A stretch of 64,000 nucleotides of DNA from Vibrio porteresiae DSM 19223. GTDB taxonomy: Bacteria; Pseudomonadota; Gammaproteobacteria; Enterobacterales; Vibrionaceae. Positions 53,714 to 62,847 of the stretch are shown in pieces. Location: assembly GCF_024347055.1 (NCBI RefSeq), contig NZ_AP024895.1, positions 2,790,001 to 2,854,000 of the forward strand, read 5' to 3'. The notes beneath the pieces are model-generated. The model saw only the letters and a list, made by a program, of their open reading frames with translations. It did not search any database and had not been told where the DNA came from. Positions within the stretch are counted from its first letter, which is position 1. Each line of letters starts with the position of its first letter. The position numbers and the translations under genes were made by a program.

Positions 53714-54649
53714 TTATTTTACCGTTGGACGGTGCTTTTTAATGATGTTACAAGTTTGCGTCATTAGGTCTTGTTCTTCAGACGTTAGGCTCAGTTCAAG
53801 AATGGTTTGCACGCCCTCTTTACCAATCACACAAGGCGTACTGGCGTAGACATCGTGCTGACCATATTGACCTTTGAGCAGGGTTGAACAAGGTAAGACA
53901 CGACCATCATCGTGGAAGATGGCATCGATCAGCTCACAAGCTGCGGTGCTGATACCAAATTCAGTGGCACTTTTGCCTTTAAAAATATCCCAACCGGCAC
54001 GAATCACTTCGTGTTGTAGTGCGGCAAAATCCAATCCATCGAAACGACCAGATTGATCTTTTAGGCACTCAGCTAATGGTACACCCATAAAAGAAACATG
54101 GCTTTGTGCTACAAACTGGCTATTACCGTGTTCACCTAAACAATAGGCTTGGATATAACGTGGCGAGATGCCAGTTTCACGAGACAGCGCCGCGCGCAAA
54201 CGTGCAGAGTCGATTAAGGTGCCTGTCCCGATAACGGAAAAACCGGTCAGTTCATGAAAATATTGCGCAACTACATCACATGGGTTGGTAATTGAAATCA
54301 CCACACCGTTGAACTTGGTGGCTTTGAGCTTAGTCGCCACTTCATTAATGATGCTCAGGTTGTTATCCAATTCAAGCAAGCGGTTCTCTTCCACAATAGG
54401 ACCACTAGCACTGATGACAACAACGTCAGCATCATCCAGATCGGAATACTCACCACAACTGATGGTCATACGGTGATAACCAAAAGCGGCACCGTCGCGT
54501 AAGTCGATACGATGACTTTCTGCTTTCTGAGTATCCTTATCAATCAAAACCAATTCATCACACAACCCACGAGTCACAAGATGGCTAGCCACATGTGAAC
54601 CCACTCGTCCAACGCCGATAACGGCTACTTTTCTGGTTTTGATACTCAT
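53714..54649 (-). CDS. Lactate/malate dehydrogenase-family L-2-hydroxyacid dehydrogenase
   Basis: The 311-residue protein has GVGRVGSHVA at residues 13-22, ITNPCDVVAQYF, GTGTLIDSARLRAALS and the catalytic His in CLGEHGNSQF. Its substrate loop (SASGPIVEENRLLELDNNL) lacks the malate-type Arg, so it is nearer to L-2-hydroxyisocaproate or L-lactate dehydrogenases. It lies 22 bp upstream of the HcxA-like gene and may be co-transcribed with it. Confidence 0.82.
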   Translation of the reverse strand: MSIKTRKVAVIGVGRVGSHVASHLVTRGLCDELVLIDKDTQKAESHRIDLRDGAAFGYHRMTISCGEYSDLDDADVVVISASGPIVEENRLLELDNNLSIINEVATKLKATKFNGVVISITNPCDVVAQYFHELTGFSVIGTGTLIDSARLRAALSRETGISPRYIQAYCLGEHGNSQFVAQSHVSFMGVPLAECLKDQSGRFDGLDFAALQHEVIRAGWDIFKGKSATEFGISTAACELIDAIFHDDGRVLPCSTLLKGQYGQHDVYASTPCVIGKEGVQTILELSLTSEEQDLMTQTCNIIKKHRPTVK

Positions 54650-54786
54650 AATCGATCCCTGCCTTTGTTGTGTTTACAGTGGGCATGGCAACTTAGATGA
54701 TTCACGCGCTAGTGAGTAGCGAATTGTGATCATAGTAGCCATGAGAAAAAGTCAGATCTGCGCAAACGGCTTGCTGCAGATAGAAA

Positions 54787-54809
54787 AAAACCTGACATGG
54801 TCAGGTTTT
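54787..54809 (-). terminator. Terminator after the HisP-like ATPase gene
   Basis: CCTGAC / GTCAGG with a 3-base loop, flanked by A4 and T4 runs, directly follows the minus-strand transport operon. Confidence 0.85.
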
Positions 54810-54818
54810 CTAGAAACG

Positions 54819-55592
54819 TTATTTGAGAGCTCCGGAGAGGAATTGCTGAAGTCGTTCGCTCTTTGGATTTCCTAAGACTTCCTCAGGAGCGCCTTGTTCT
54901 TCTATCTTTCCTTGATGTAAGAACACCACATGGTTGGACACATGGCGTGCAAAGCCCATTTCATGGGTCACCACCACCATGGTTTTTCCTTCTTCCGCCA
55001 ATTGCTGCATGATTTTGAGTACTTCACCCACAAGTTCTGGGTCGAGGGCTGAAGTCGGTTCGTCGAACAGCAAAACTTCTGGCTCCATGGTTAACGCACG
55101 TGCAATCGATACACGTTGCTGTTGACCACCAGAGAGTTGCGCTGGGTATTTCTGGCGAGCCTTGGCATCAATCCCTACTTTATCAAGATACATTTCTGCA
55201 CGTTTAATGGCTTCTGCTTTAGGCATTTTTAACACATTGACCGGAGCTGCAATGACGTTTTCTAGCACTGTCATGTGTTCCCATAGATTGAAGTGTTGGA
55301 ACACCATAGTCAACTGTGTGCGTAGATTTTGTAGCTCTTTTTTATTCACTACGTTCAGTTCACCTTCAGCATCCGCTTTCATCTGAATGGCTTTACCATT
55401 AACGAAAATTTCGCCCGCACAGGGCTTTTCAAGGAAATTCAAACAACGTAAGAAGGTACTTTTACCTGAACCGGATGAACCAATAATACTGATCACATCA
55501 CCGGCTTTCGCTTCAAGAGAAACGCCTTTTAATACCTCGTGATTACCATATTTTTTATGCAGGTTGCTGACTGCGAGTTTTGTTGTATTCAT
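54819..55592 (-). CDS. Polar amino acid ABC transporter ATPase (HisP/GlnQ type)
   Basis: ATG 55592 has GAGG 6 bases upstream. The 257-residue ATPase has GSSGSGKSTFLRCLN (Walker A near 39), LSGGQQQRVSIARAL, LFDEPTSALDPELVGEV, and the HisP-like FQHFNLWEHMTVLENV. It powers the HisM/HisQ-like permease pair encoded immediately upstream and ends in a terminator. Confidence 0.92.
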   Translation of the reverse strand: MNTTKLAVSNLHKKYGNHEVLKGVSLEAKAGDVISIIGSSGSGKSTFLRCLNFLEKPCAGEIFVNGKAIQMKADAEGELNVVNKKELQNLRTQLTMVFQHFNLWEHMTVLENVIAAPVNVLKMPKAEAIKRAEMYLDKVGIDAKARQKYPAQLSGGQQQRVSIARALTMEPEVLLFDEPTSALDPELVGEVLKIMQQLAEEGKTMVVVTHEMGFARHVSNHVVFLHQGKIEEQGAPEEVLGNPKSERLQQFLSGALK

Positions 55593-55603
55593 CATGGACC
55601 TCA

Positions 55604-56323
55604 CTATGCATTCTGTGACGCAGGAGCTAAATGTTTCAGCCAGCGTTTTTCTGCTCGTTTAAACAAGCTAATTAAAATTAGAGAAATAATTAAGTAAATC
55701 ACTGCCGCAATGCCAAAGGCATGGAACGGCATGTAAGTCGCAGCGTTAACATCACGCGCAATTTTCAAAATATCCGGCACGGTTGCCGCAAAGGCCAGCG
55801 ACGTTGAGTGCAGCATCATGATCACTTCGTTACTGTAAGAAGGCATGGCGCGGCGCAGTGCTGAAGGGATAATGATCTTGGTGTACATCGCCCAAGTGCT
55901 AAAGCCATAAGCGCGCGCAGCTTCCACTTCACCCGCTTTGGTTTCACGAATCGAACCGGCAAAAATTTCCGTGGTGTAAGCACAAGTGTTCAGCACCAAA
56001 GAGAGCAACACACAGTTATAACCACTACGGAAGAACCAGTTTAAAAACTCGGTATCACGCACAAAGCCCAACGTATAAACGCCGGAGTAGAACACCAACA
56101 GCTGCACATAGAGTGGCGTACCACGAAATACGTAGGAGAATAGCCACACAGGCACCGAGAAAATCTTGTATGACGATACGCGGGCAACTGAAAGTGGAAT
56201 CGAGATACAAAAACCAATCGAAACTGACACCACCAATAACCACAAGGTCACGGCGACACCTGTTAGGTGGTATCCATCGGTCCATAAGAAAGAGATGCCG
56301 TACTGTTGTAAAATCTCAATCAT
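55604..56323 (-). CDS. Polar amino acid ABC permease (HisM-like)
   Basis: The 239-residue membrane protein has five or so hydrophobic segments and the conserved cytoplasmic loop with EAARAYGFSTWAMYTKIIIPSALRRAMPSYSNE. It overlaps the HisQ-like gene by four bases and is followed by the ATPase. Confidence 0.9.
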   Translation of the reverse strand: MIEILQQYGISFLWTDGYHLTGVAVTLWLLVVSVSIGFCISIPLSVARVSSYKIFSVPVWLFSYVFRGTPLYVQLLVFYSGVYTLGFVRDTEFLNWFFRSGYNCVLLSLVLNTCAYTTEIFAGSIRETKAGEVEAARAYGFSTWAMYTKIIIPSALRRAMPSYSNEVIMMLHSTSLAFAATVPDILKIARDVNAATYMPFHAFGIAAVIYLIISLILISLFKRAEKRWLKHLAPASQNA

Positions 56324-57027
56324 AGCTGTGCCTTCTTATGTCCAGTAGAAAAGACGCGGTTCAACCACCAGAACACCAAATTGGAAATCGTGGTAAACAT
56401 CAGATAAAGCACACCAGCGACGATAGTAAAGAAGAAGAAATGATAAGTTCCTTTCCCTGCATCTTGCGTCACTTTCACAATATCGACTAAGCCAATAATG
56501 GAGACCAAAGCAGTCGCTTTCATGGTCACCAGCCAGTTATTCGATAGACCTGGCAGAGCAAAACGCATCATCAGAGGGAAGATGATTTTGATAAAGACTT
56601 GCGCCGGAGTAAAACCGTATGCCACACCCGCTTCAATCTGACCTTTAGAGACCGTCATAAATGCGCCGCGGAACGTTTCGGTAAAGTAGGCACCGTAGAT
56701 GAAGCCGATGGTTATCACACCAGCAGAGAATGGGTCGATATCAATTTGATCCATGCCCAGAGATTCTGTCACGCTGTTGAGCGCCATCTGCAGGCCATAG
56801 AAAATCACCAACATCAGTACCAAATCCGGCACACCACGAATCAAGGTTGTATAACAATCAGCAATGATAGCGAGAGGTTTTGAACCAAATAATTTTGCTA
56901 TCGCAGAGACAAGTCCTAAGACAATCGCCACCAACACCGACAATAATGCCAATTGAATAGTGACCACTGAACTCTGCCAAATTATGCTTTGATAGTCATG
57001 TAATATGCTTACATACTCGTGTAGCAT
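56320..57027 (-). CDS. Polar amino acid ABC permease (HisQ-like)
   Basis: A 235-residue permease: LVRGVPDLVLMLVIFYG, then GQIEAGVAYGFTPAQVFIKIIFPLMMRFALPGLSNNW. It heads the HisQ-HisM-HisP operon and has AGGAGC upstream. The binding protein is a separate gene at 48834. Confidence 0.9.
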   Translation of the reverse strand: MLHEYVSILHDYQSIIWQSSVVTIQLALLSVLVAIVLGLVSAIAKLFGSKPLAIIADCYTTLIRGVPDLVLMLVIFYGLQMALNSVTESLGMDQIDIDPFSAGVITIGFIYGAYFTETFRGAFMTVSKGQIEAGVAYGFTPAQVFIKIIFPLMMRFALPGLSNNWLVTMKATALVSIIGLVDIVKVTQDAGKGTYHFFFFTIVAGVLYLMFTTISNLVFWWLNRVFSTGHKKAQL

Positions 57028-57418
57028 CTGGAAAGCTCCTGACTAAAAAGTGGTTACCCCACCAAAGTGAAACAAGATGAATAAAACCACTAAAAATCGA
57101 ATAAAAGTGCAAGAATTTGCAAAATAGTAATAAGAGTCGCTGAGTCTATCACACTTATTTTCAATGATTAAAGAGATTAAAAACCAATTGGTCACTAATG
57201 TTTAGTATTTTCTCATTGCATAGATATTCAATAAAAGTCAAAAACAGCATGCTGAACTGTTACTTAGCGAGAATTCAGACATAAAAAAAGCCATCTAAAA
57301 AAAGATGGCTTTTTTGCATAATTATCTTTTCAGGCAATCACACTGCTAATGGGGATTTCTGAAGAAGAAACCACCAGCAGTTCATACCAACAGTTCGTTA
57401 TAAAGAGCGAGTGTGACC
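57028..57418. other. 391-bp intergenic region
   Basis: It holds the promoter of the HisQ-HisM-HisP operon on the minus strand and an AT-rich tract around 57060-57260. A terminator at 57283-57315 closes the DUF2628-like gene's far side. No ORF or RNA gene is seen. Confidence 0.5.
57283..57315. terminator. Bidirectional terminator
   Basis: AAAGCCATCT / AGATGGCTTT with a 6-base A loop, flanked by long A and T runs, lies downstream of the minus-strand gene at 57419. Confidence 0.85.
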
Positions 57419-58051
57419 TTAGAAGTTACGACACAAGGCTTCTTTACCAAAGAGATCTAGCTCATTAGGCATGACGTAAACTTTTTCTAAGCCACAATCG
57501 ATACGGATAGCTTGGTCGGAATGACGTGCATCTGCGGTTGAATACTGAAAGTGACTGACAAACAGCAGCACGGCAGCAAACACACCAACCGAACCTAATA
57601 CCATTTGAGTGACACCATAACGGCGATAAAAACTTGGGTGCCAACCTTTCCACAACGATTCACCTTGTGTGAGTTTGCGATAGTAATCGAAGTTCGCTAA
57701 CTGAGCACTCATGGCTGAAGGCGGTAACCAATAGCACATATCAGGGAAGCGCACACCGAGGAGATATTCCACTGCAAGGAGCAGCGCACTCCAAAGCATA
57801 GTGACGGAGAAGATTAATCCCGCTTTGCCGACCATTCCTTTAAACAGGTAGTAAGCAAACCCGCCAAGAAATGCCAAAGGATTGAAAGAGAGCAGCATGC
57901 GCTCTTTCCAATTAAGATTTTTATAAGCCGATGATTTAAATACATCTGAGCGACTTCGATCTTGGGCACCTAATGTATCGAACAGCTCAAAACGCCGTTT
58001 CCAAACATCACTTACCCCAAGACTCATCGCATCGATAGTCTGGTTATTCAT
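57419..58051 (-). CDS. DUF2628-like inner-membrane protein
   Basis: A 210-residue protein with an N-terminal basic cytosolic part, two or three membrane segments (SFNPLAFLGGFAYYLFKGMVGKAGLIFSVTMLWSALLLAVEYLLG and VLGSVGVFAAVLLFVSHF) and a C-terminal Cys pair. FGPLAFLGGF-type sequence before a short TM is typical of DUF2628. Function is unknown. It precedes the xylA region without sharing an operon. Confidence 0.65.
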   Translation of the reverse strand: MNNQTIDAMSLGVSDVWKRRFELFDTLGAQDRSRSDVFKSSAYKNLNWKERMLLSFNPLAFLGGFAYYLFKGMVGKAGLIFSVTMLWSALLLAVEYLLGVRFPDMCYWLPPSAMSAQLANFDYYRKLTQGESLWKGWHPSFYRRYGVTQMVLGSVGVFAAVLLFVSHFQYSTADARHSDQAIRIDCGLEKVYVMPNELDLFGKEALCRNF

Positions 58052-58386
58052 TATTATTACCTAGCCAATTTATTTTTTATATTTGTATATCCTCATGATC
58101 TTCAAACTGCGAATTCATTAAGGACTAAGCAAATTGTCACACAAGGTTTGGCAACATTTAACGAAGAGTTGAACAAAAAATAACTATTCTGGGCAAAGAT
58201 CACATTTTTGTTTCACCAAGCCCTAACAGTGTGGTCTAAACACCCGTATTTCTCTGACATTTCGATCGCTGTTGATCTTTACGATCAAAAAAACAGCCTG
58301 TTAAGGTACAGGCTGTTGATATGCTTTGCTTTTTAGGTGACTGTCGTTTCAAGAACCGCGTTGAAAGGACAGGCACTCTAACGTAA
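58052..58386. other. 335-bp gap downstream of xylA
   Basis: The gap separates the DUF2628-like gene's start from the xylA stop. It holds the xylA terminator at 58286-58317; the rest is AT-rich promoter-like DNA without an ORF. Confidence 0.5.
58286..58317 (-). terminator. Rho-independent terminator of xylA
   Basis: ACAGCCTGT / ACAGGCTGT with a 6-base loop, followed on the minus strand by a run of seven T, lies 70 bp after the xylA stop. Confidence 0.85.
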
Positions 58387-59703
58387 CTAAAACAGGAAGC
58401 GATTGACGATGTTTTCCAAGTACTCTTGGCGACCTGATTCTTTGACAGGTTGGATATTGCTATCCACTGCATATTTCGCTAGCGATTCCAGTGAATGGTC
58501 GCCGCTGAGAATGGCTTTGCCTAGCGGTTCATTCCAGCCTGCGTAACGCTGTGCAATGTTCTTCGCCAGAAGGTCATTTTCAATCATGGCGGCGGCTTTT
58601 TCTAACGCGAGCGCCATGGTATCCATACCACCGATATGACCGTAGAACAGATCTTCTGGAGCAATAGATGGTCGACGTAAACGTGCATCAAAGTTAAAGC
58701 CACCGGTAGTAAAACCACCTGCTTTAAGAATTTCGTAAACAACGAGGGCGTTTTCTTCCACACTGTTTGGGAACTGGTCAGTGTCCCAACCCAGTTGAGG
58801 GTCACCACGATTCGCATCAATAGAACCAAAGATACCTAGAGAAATTGCGGTAGCGATTTCATGTTGGAAGCTATGCCCAGCTAAGGTTGCATGGTTAGCT
58901 TCAATGTTCACTTTGATCTCATTTTCCAAACCGAACTGTTTCAAGAAACCATACACAGCAGACACATCGTAATCGTATTGGTGTTTGGTTGGTTCTTGAG
59001 GTTTAGGTTCGATCAAAATCGTGCCTTTAAAACCGATTTTGTGTTTGTTTTCCACCACCATCTGCATCAATCGACCGAGTTGCTGACGTTCTTGACGCAG
59101 GTCGGTATTCAGCAGAGTTTCATAACCTTCACGGCCGCCCCACAACACATAATTTTGACCGCCTAAGGTTTTGGTCGCTTTCATCGCATTGAAGATCTGA
59201 GTGGCAGCGTAGGCAAACACTTTAGGATCTGGGTTACTTGCTGCCCCTGCCATATAGCGAGGATTAGAGAATGCATTGGCAGTGCCCCACAGCAGTTTTA
59301 CTCCGGTTTCTTCCTGTTTTTTACCTAACACGTCGACCATCTCTGCCAAGTTATTGACGTATTCGCGAATATTGGCCCCTTCAGGTGACACATCCACATC
59401 ATGGAAACAGTAATAAGGGACATTCAATTTGGAGAAGAATTCAAACGCAACATCGGCTTTCGCATGCGCCAACTCAAGTACATTACCTGGTTGCATCCAA
59501 GGACGTTCAAATGTGCCTGTACCAAAAATATCGGCACCGGGCCAAGTCAAACTGTGCCAATAACACGCAGCAAAACGAAGATGATCTTTCATCGATTTAC
59601 CCAAAATCATTTTGTCTGGATCGTAGTGACGAAACGCAAGTGGGTTTTCAGTGGTATTGCCTTCAAATCGAATTGGTTTCACGTTGGAGAAGAACTCATT
59701 CAT
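58387..59703 (-). CDS. xylA: Xylose isomerase
   Basis: The 438-residue protein is a class II xylose isomerase: AACYWHSLTWPG, YYCFHDVDVSPEG (catalytic His and Asp), TNLLWGTANAFSN-type segment, IEPKPQEPTKHQYD (metal Glu/Lys), NIEANHATLAGHSF and SIDANRGDPQLGWDTDQFP. All metal ligands and the catalytic His are intact. It converts D-xylose to D-xylulose in the cytosol. It is divergent from the xylE-type symporter gene, so both likely share a XylR-controlled region. Confidence 0.97.
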   Translation of the reverse strand: MNEFFSNVKPIRFEGNTTENPLAFRHYDPDKMILGKSMKDHLRFAACYWHSLTWPGADIFGTGTFERPWMQPGNVLELAHAKADVAFEFFSKLNVPYYCFHDVDVSPEGANIREYVNNLAEMVDVLGKKQEETGVKLLWGTANAFSNPRYMAGAASNPDPKVFAYAATQIFNAMKATKTLGGQNYVLWGGREGYETLLNTDLRQERQQLGRLMQMVVENKHKIGFKGTILIEPKPQEPTKHQYDYDVSAVYGFLKQFGLENEIKVNIEANHATLAGHSFQHEIATAISLGIFGSIDANRGDPQLGWDTDQFPNSVEENALVVYEILKAGGFTTGGFNFDARLRRPSIAPEDLFYGHIGGMDTMALALEKAAAMIENDLLAKNIAQRYAGWNEPLGKAILSGDHSLESLAKYAVDSNIQPVKESGRQEYLENIVNRFLF

Positions 59704-59987
59704 TGTTATGTCCTCATATTAGGTTCGAGTCATCTTGAGTTCATCTTTGACCGTGAGAGGCTTTTGAACAATTACGTTTTTTCACTCCAATTTTCATATA
59801 TTTATCAAATGTGAAACACCACCCAATTTAACAATTTCACCGTTAAGTAACCCTGTTTTAACGTCAAATCACCAAGCAATTCACATTAGCGAAATATCGT
59901 AATCATGATGTTTTTTTCGACAATTTATTAATTCATGCGCTTTTCCAACAATGAGGTGACCCTACATAAAAATAATGAGGAAATAAC
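59704..59987. promoter_or_regulatory. xylA-xylE divergent control region
   Basis: The 284-bp AT-rich region separates xylA (minus) and the symporter (plus). TTTCAC at 59780 and GTGAAA at 59811 form an inverted repeat with a 25-base gap, and TTTTCA repeats nearby. A XylR site is the likeliest reading; no clear CRP site is visible. Confidence 0.5.
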
Positions 59988-61388
59988 ATGAATAACCAGA
60001 TAAGTGTGCTGAGGCTAACCTTAGTCGTCGCACTCGGAGGTTTGCTGTTCGGCTACGATACAGCGGTCATCTCCGGCGCAACGGAAGCACTGCAAAACTA
60101 CTTTGATTTAACCTCTACTGAACTTGGCTTCGCCGCCTCTTCTGCACTGATAGGTTGTGTTCTCGGTGCGTTGATTTCTGGTGAAACAAGCTCCAAATAT
60201 GGTCGTAGAGGCGCTCTATTCATTGCTGCGTTACTGTTTTTGATTTCCGCGATTGGTTCGGCGATTCCGCAAAACTACTGGACCTTTGTTATCTATCGCA
60301 TTATCGGCGGGGTTGGTGTGGGTATCGCCTCCATGGTTTCCCCTATGTACATTGCTGAAGTCGCACCACCTAAAAAACGCGGTGGCTTAGTGGCTTGTAA
60401 CCAATTTGCGATTATCTTTGGGATGTTAGTGGTCTATTTCGTTAACTATGGCATTGCACTACTCGGTACAGAGCAGTGGCTAAACCAAACCGGTTGGCGT
60501 TATATGTTCGCCTCAGAAACCCTGCCTGCAGGTCTGTTCTTGGTTTTATTGTTCTTTATTCCAGAAACGCCACGTTGGTTGGTCATGAAAGGACGAAACG
60601 ATGAAGCTCATGCGCTGCTGCAATCGTTAAGCCCTGGCGACAATATCGAAGGTCAATGGCAAGAGATCAAAGCCTCACTGACTCATCACAGCAGCCCTTC
60701 CATCATGGCCGCTGGTTTAATGGGCGTATTGGTGATTGGCATCATGCTTAGCGTGTTGCAACAAGTGACAGGGATTAACGTATTCCTTTACTACGCTCCA
60801 ACAATCTTGAAAGGCTTTAGCTCCTCTTCAATTGATTTAGCGCTGCTGCAAACCATCTTGGTGGGCGCGGTGAACTTAAGTTTTACCGCTGTGGCTATCT
60901 TCACTGTCGATAAATTTGGTCGTCGCCCACTGATGATGTTGGGATCATTTCTGATGGCGATCAGTATGATAGCAATTGGTACGGCTGCGTACATGGATGC
61001 GATTGGCGGCTATCTGCTGATTTTCGTGCTGCTCTACATTGCCGCGTTTGCTCTTTCTCTTGGTCCAGTGGTTTGGGTATTGCTCTCCGAAATCTTTCCC
61101 AACCACATTCGTTCTAAAGCACTTTCCATTGCGGTATTTGCCCAATGGGCCGCTAACTTTGTGGTGTCACAAACCTTCCCAATGATGAATGACCACGAAA
61201 GCACAATCTATAAAGCATTTAATGGCGGATTTCCATTCTGGTTATACGGCATTATGGGCTTATTTACGGTCTACTTTATCTATCGCTGGGTACCGGAAAC
61301 CAAAGGGCTGTCTTTGGAACAACTTGAATCGCTGTGGCATAAGAAAGAGACGCGCGTACCGCAACACACCTCTTTGCATCTAAAATAG
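59988..61388 (+). CDS. xylE: D-xylose:proton symporter of the MFS sugar-porter family
   Basis: A 466-residue protein with twelve membrane segments and sugar-porter motifs: GGLLFGYDTAVISGA, SSKYGRRGALFIAA, PMYIAEVAPPKKRGG, PETPRWLVMKGR, QQVTGINVFLYYAP, DKFGRRPLMMLGS and PETKGLSLEQLE. It is slightly shorter than E. coli XylE (491 aa). Position next to xylA/xylR/xylB supports xylose as substrate. It has a good GAGGAAA ribosome site and ends in a shared terminator. Confidence 0.9.
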   Translation: MNNQISVLRLTLVVALGGLLFGYDTAVISGATEALQNYFDLTSTELGFAASSALIGCVLGALISGETSSKYGRRGALFIAALLFLISAIGSAIPQNYWTFVIYRIIGGVGVGIASMVSPMYIAEVAPPKKRGGLVACNQFAIIFGMLVVYFVNYGIALLGTEQWLNQTGWRYMFASETLPAGLFLVLLFFIPETPRWLVMKGRNDEAHALLQSLSPGDNIEGQWQEIKASLTHHSSPSIMAAGLMGVLVIGIMLSVLQQVTGINVFLYYAPTILKGFSSSSIDLALLQTILVGAVNLSFTAVAIFTVDKFGRRPLMMLGSFLMAISMIAIGTAAYMDAIGGYLLIFVLLYIAAFALSLGPVVWVLLSEIFPNHIRSKALSIAVFAQWAANFVVSQTFPMMNDHESTIYKAFNGGFPFWLYGIMGLFTVYFIYRWVPETKGLSLEQLESLWHKKETRVPQHTSLHLK

Positions 61389-61409
61389 TCACGCCATTTT
61401 GAACTCGAT

Positions 61410-61440
61410 AAAGCCACCTAAGTTGCACTCAGGTGGCTTT
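61410..61440. terminator. Bidirectional terminator between xylE and xylR
   Basis: AAAGCCACCT / AGGTGGCTTT form a 10-bp stem between two convergent genes, with T runs on both strands. Confidence 0.85.
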
Positions 61441-61470
61441 TGTTTAAACGCATGGGACCTTGATGAAACG

Positions 61471-62643
61471 TTAATCACCGCCAACGCGATACTCTTTTGG
61501 GGTTTTGTTATAGGCCTTTTTAAACACAGAATAGAGATATTGGATAGAGGGGTAACCACACACATCGGCAATATCAGAAATCGGCAATTCACTGTTTTCC
61601 AATAGATAACTTGCCCGTTCTAACTTCGCCTGATGAATCTCTTGGTGGAGCGAATGACCACGCTGCAGCTTAAAGCGAGCTTCAAGATTAGTACGCGATA
61701 CTCCCACATGATCAAGCACTTGCTCTACTTTGATCCCTTTGCAGGCATTTTGCCGAATAAAGTGCATCGCATGAACCACATAGGGGTCATCGACTCCTTC
61801 ATAATCCGAGCTCTGCCGGGCATAAACCTGAGTGGGTGGAATTAATATGCGTGGTAATTGCGCCGGTGACCAACGGGTTCCATTAAGCATTTTGTCGAGC
61901 AGTTTAGCCGCCGCGTAACCCATAGATTTGGTGCCTTGCCCCACAGAGCTTAACGAGACTCGCGTGAGATAACGAGTCACCTCTTCATTATCGATACCAA
62001 TCACCGCCACCTTATCCGGCACCATCAAGTTGAGGTCTTCACACATTTGCAAAAGGTGCCGAGCACGCGCATCGGTCACCGCAATAATGCCAATCGGCGT
62101 CGGAAGTTGTTGCAGCCAATCCGACAAACGGTTCATATCAAATTGCCATGTTTTGGAGTTGGTCGCACTGCCACGAAACACTGAGTAATCATACCCTTCG
62201 CGCTCCATCACATTCACAAAGGCGCTTTCTCGTTCTATCGCCCAACGCTCCCAAGAATCATCGGGAATGCCATAAAAAGCGAACTTTTCTAAGCCCTTAT
62301 GTTTAAGGTGCTCAAACGCCATTTCAATCAATTTGACATTATCGGTTGCCACATAAGGGACGGGCGGATAGTCCTCTTGCTTGCCATAAGATCCGCCGAT
62401 TCCCACCACAGGAATGGTTGCTTGAGACAACAATTGAACAATGCTCGGATTATCAAAATCCGCTATCACTCCATCACCACGCCAGTTGTGAAATTGTTCA
62501 ATATCGGTAGTAAAGTCTTCTTGAATAAAAATATTCCAACGCGATTGCGAAGCCTGTAAATATTCGCCAATACCTTCCATTACCTGTCGGTCATAGGCTT
62601 TATTGGCATTAAACAGTAACGAAATTTGGTAGTTCTTATTCAT
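61471..62643 (-). CDS. xylR: Xylose operon regulator XylR (AraC family)
   Basis: I choose ATG 62643, giving MNKNYQISLLFNANKAYDRQV, which aligns with the known XylR N-terminus; a GTG at 62658 is the alternative. The 390-residue protein has a LacI-type periplasmic-binding domain for xylose (GIIAVTDARARHLLQMCE, GIDNEEVTRYLTR) and a C-terminal AraC HTH (GVSRTNLEARFK, SDIADVCGYPSIQYLYSVFKKAYNKTPKEYR). It activates xyl genes when bound to xylose. It is divergent from xylB. Confidence 0.95.
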   Translation of the reverse strand: MNKNYQISLLFNANKAYDRQVMEGIGEYLQASQSRWNIFIQEDFTTDIEQFHNWRGDGVIADFDNPSIVQLLSQATIPVVGIGGSYGKQEDYPPVPYVATDNVKLIEMAFEHLKHKGLEKFAFYGIPDDSWERWAIERESAFVNVMEREGYDYSVFRGSATNSKTWQFDMNRLSDWLQQLPTPIGIIAVTDARARHLLQMCEDLNLMVPDKVAVIGIDNEEVTRYLTRVSLSSVGQGTKSMGYAAAKLLDKMLNGTRWSPAQLPRILIPPTQVYARQSSDYEGVDDPYVVHAMHFIRQNACKGIKVEQVLDHVGVSRTNLEARFKLQRGHSLHQEIHQAKLERASYLLENSELPISDIADVCGYPSIQYLYSVFKKAYNKTPKEYRVGGD

Positions 62644-62847
62644 AGCCAATGTTAGCACTCCCTTATTTAAACCGATGAGTCTATCAACGTGCTAGTCAAG
62701 CCAATGTGATCCTATGCTCAGTCGTTAAATCGCAGAATTTGGTTGAGAGAAAACGTAATTGTGGTCACGTTGTTAAGGATTAAAATCAAGGGAAAAGAAC
62801 AATAAATCTAACGTATAAAAACTCACTGAAACAGAAGGGAAATAATG

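Noticed and set aside
59385..59814. Plus-strand ORFs opposite the xylA start
   Set aside because: Antisense to xylA, with no family features.
59810..59826. CRP-like site TGTGAAACACCACCC near xylE
   Set aside because: Only the left half TGTGA fits; the right half lacks TCACA.
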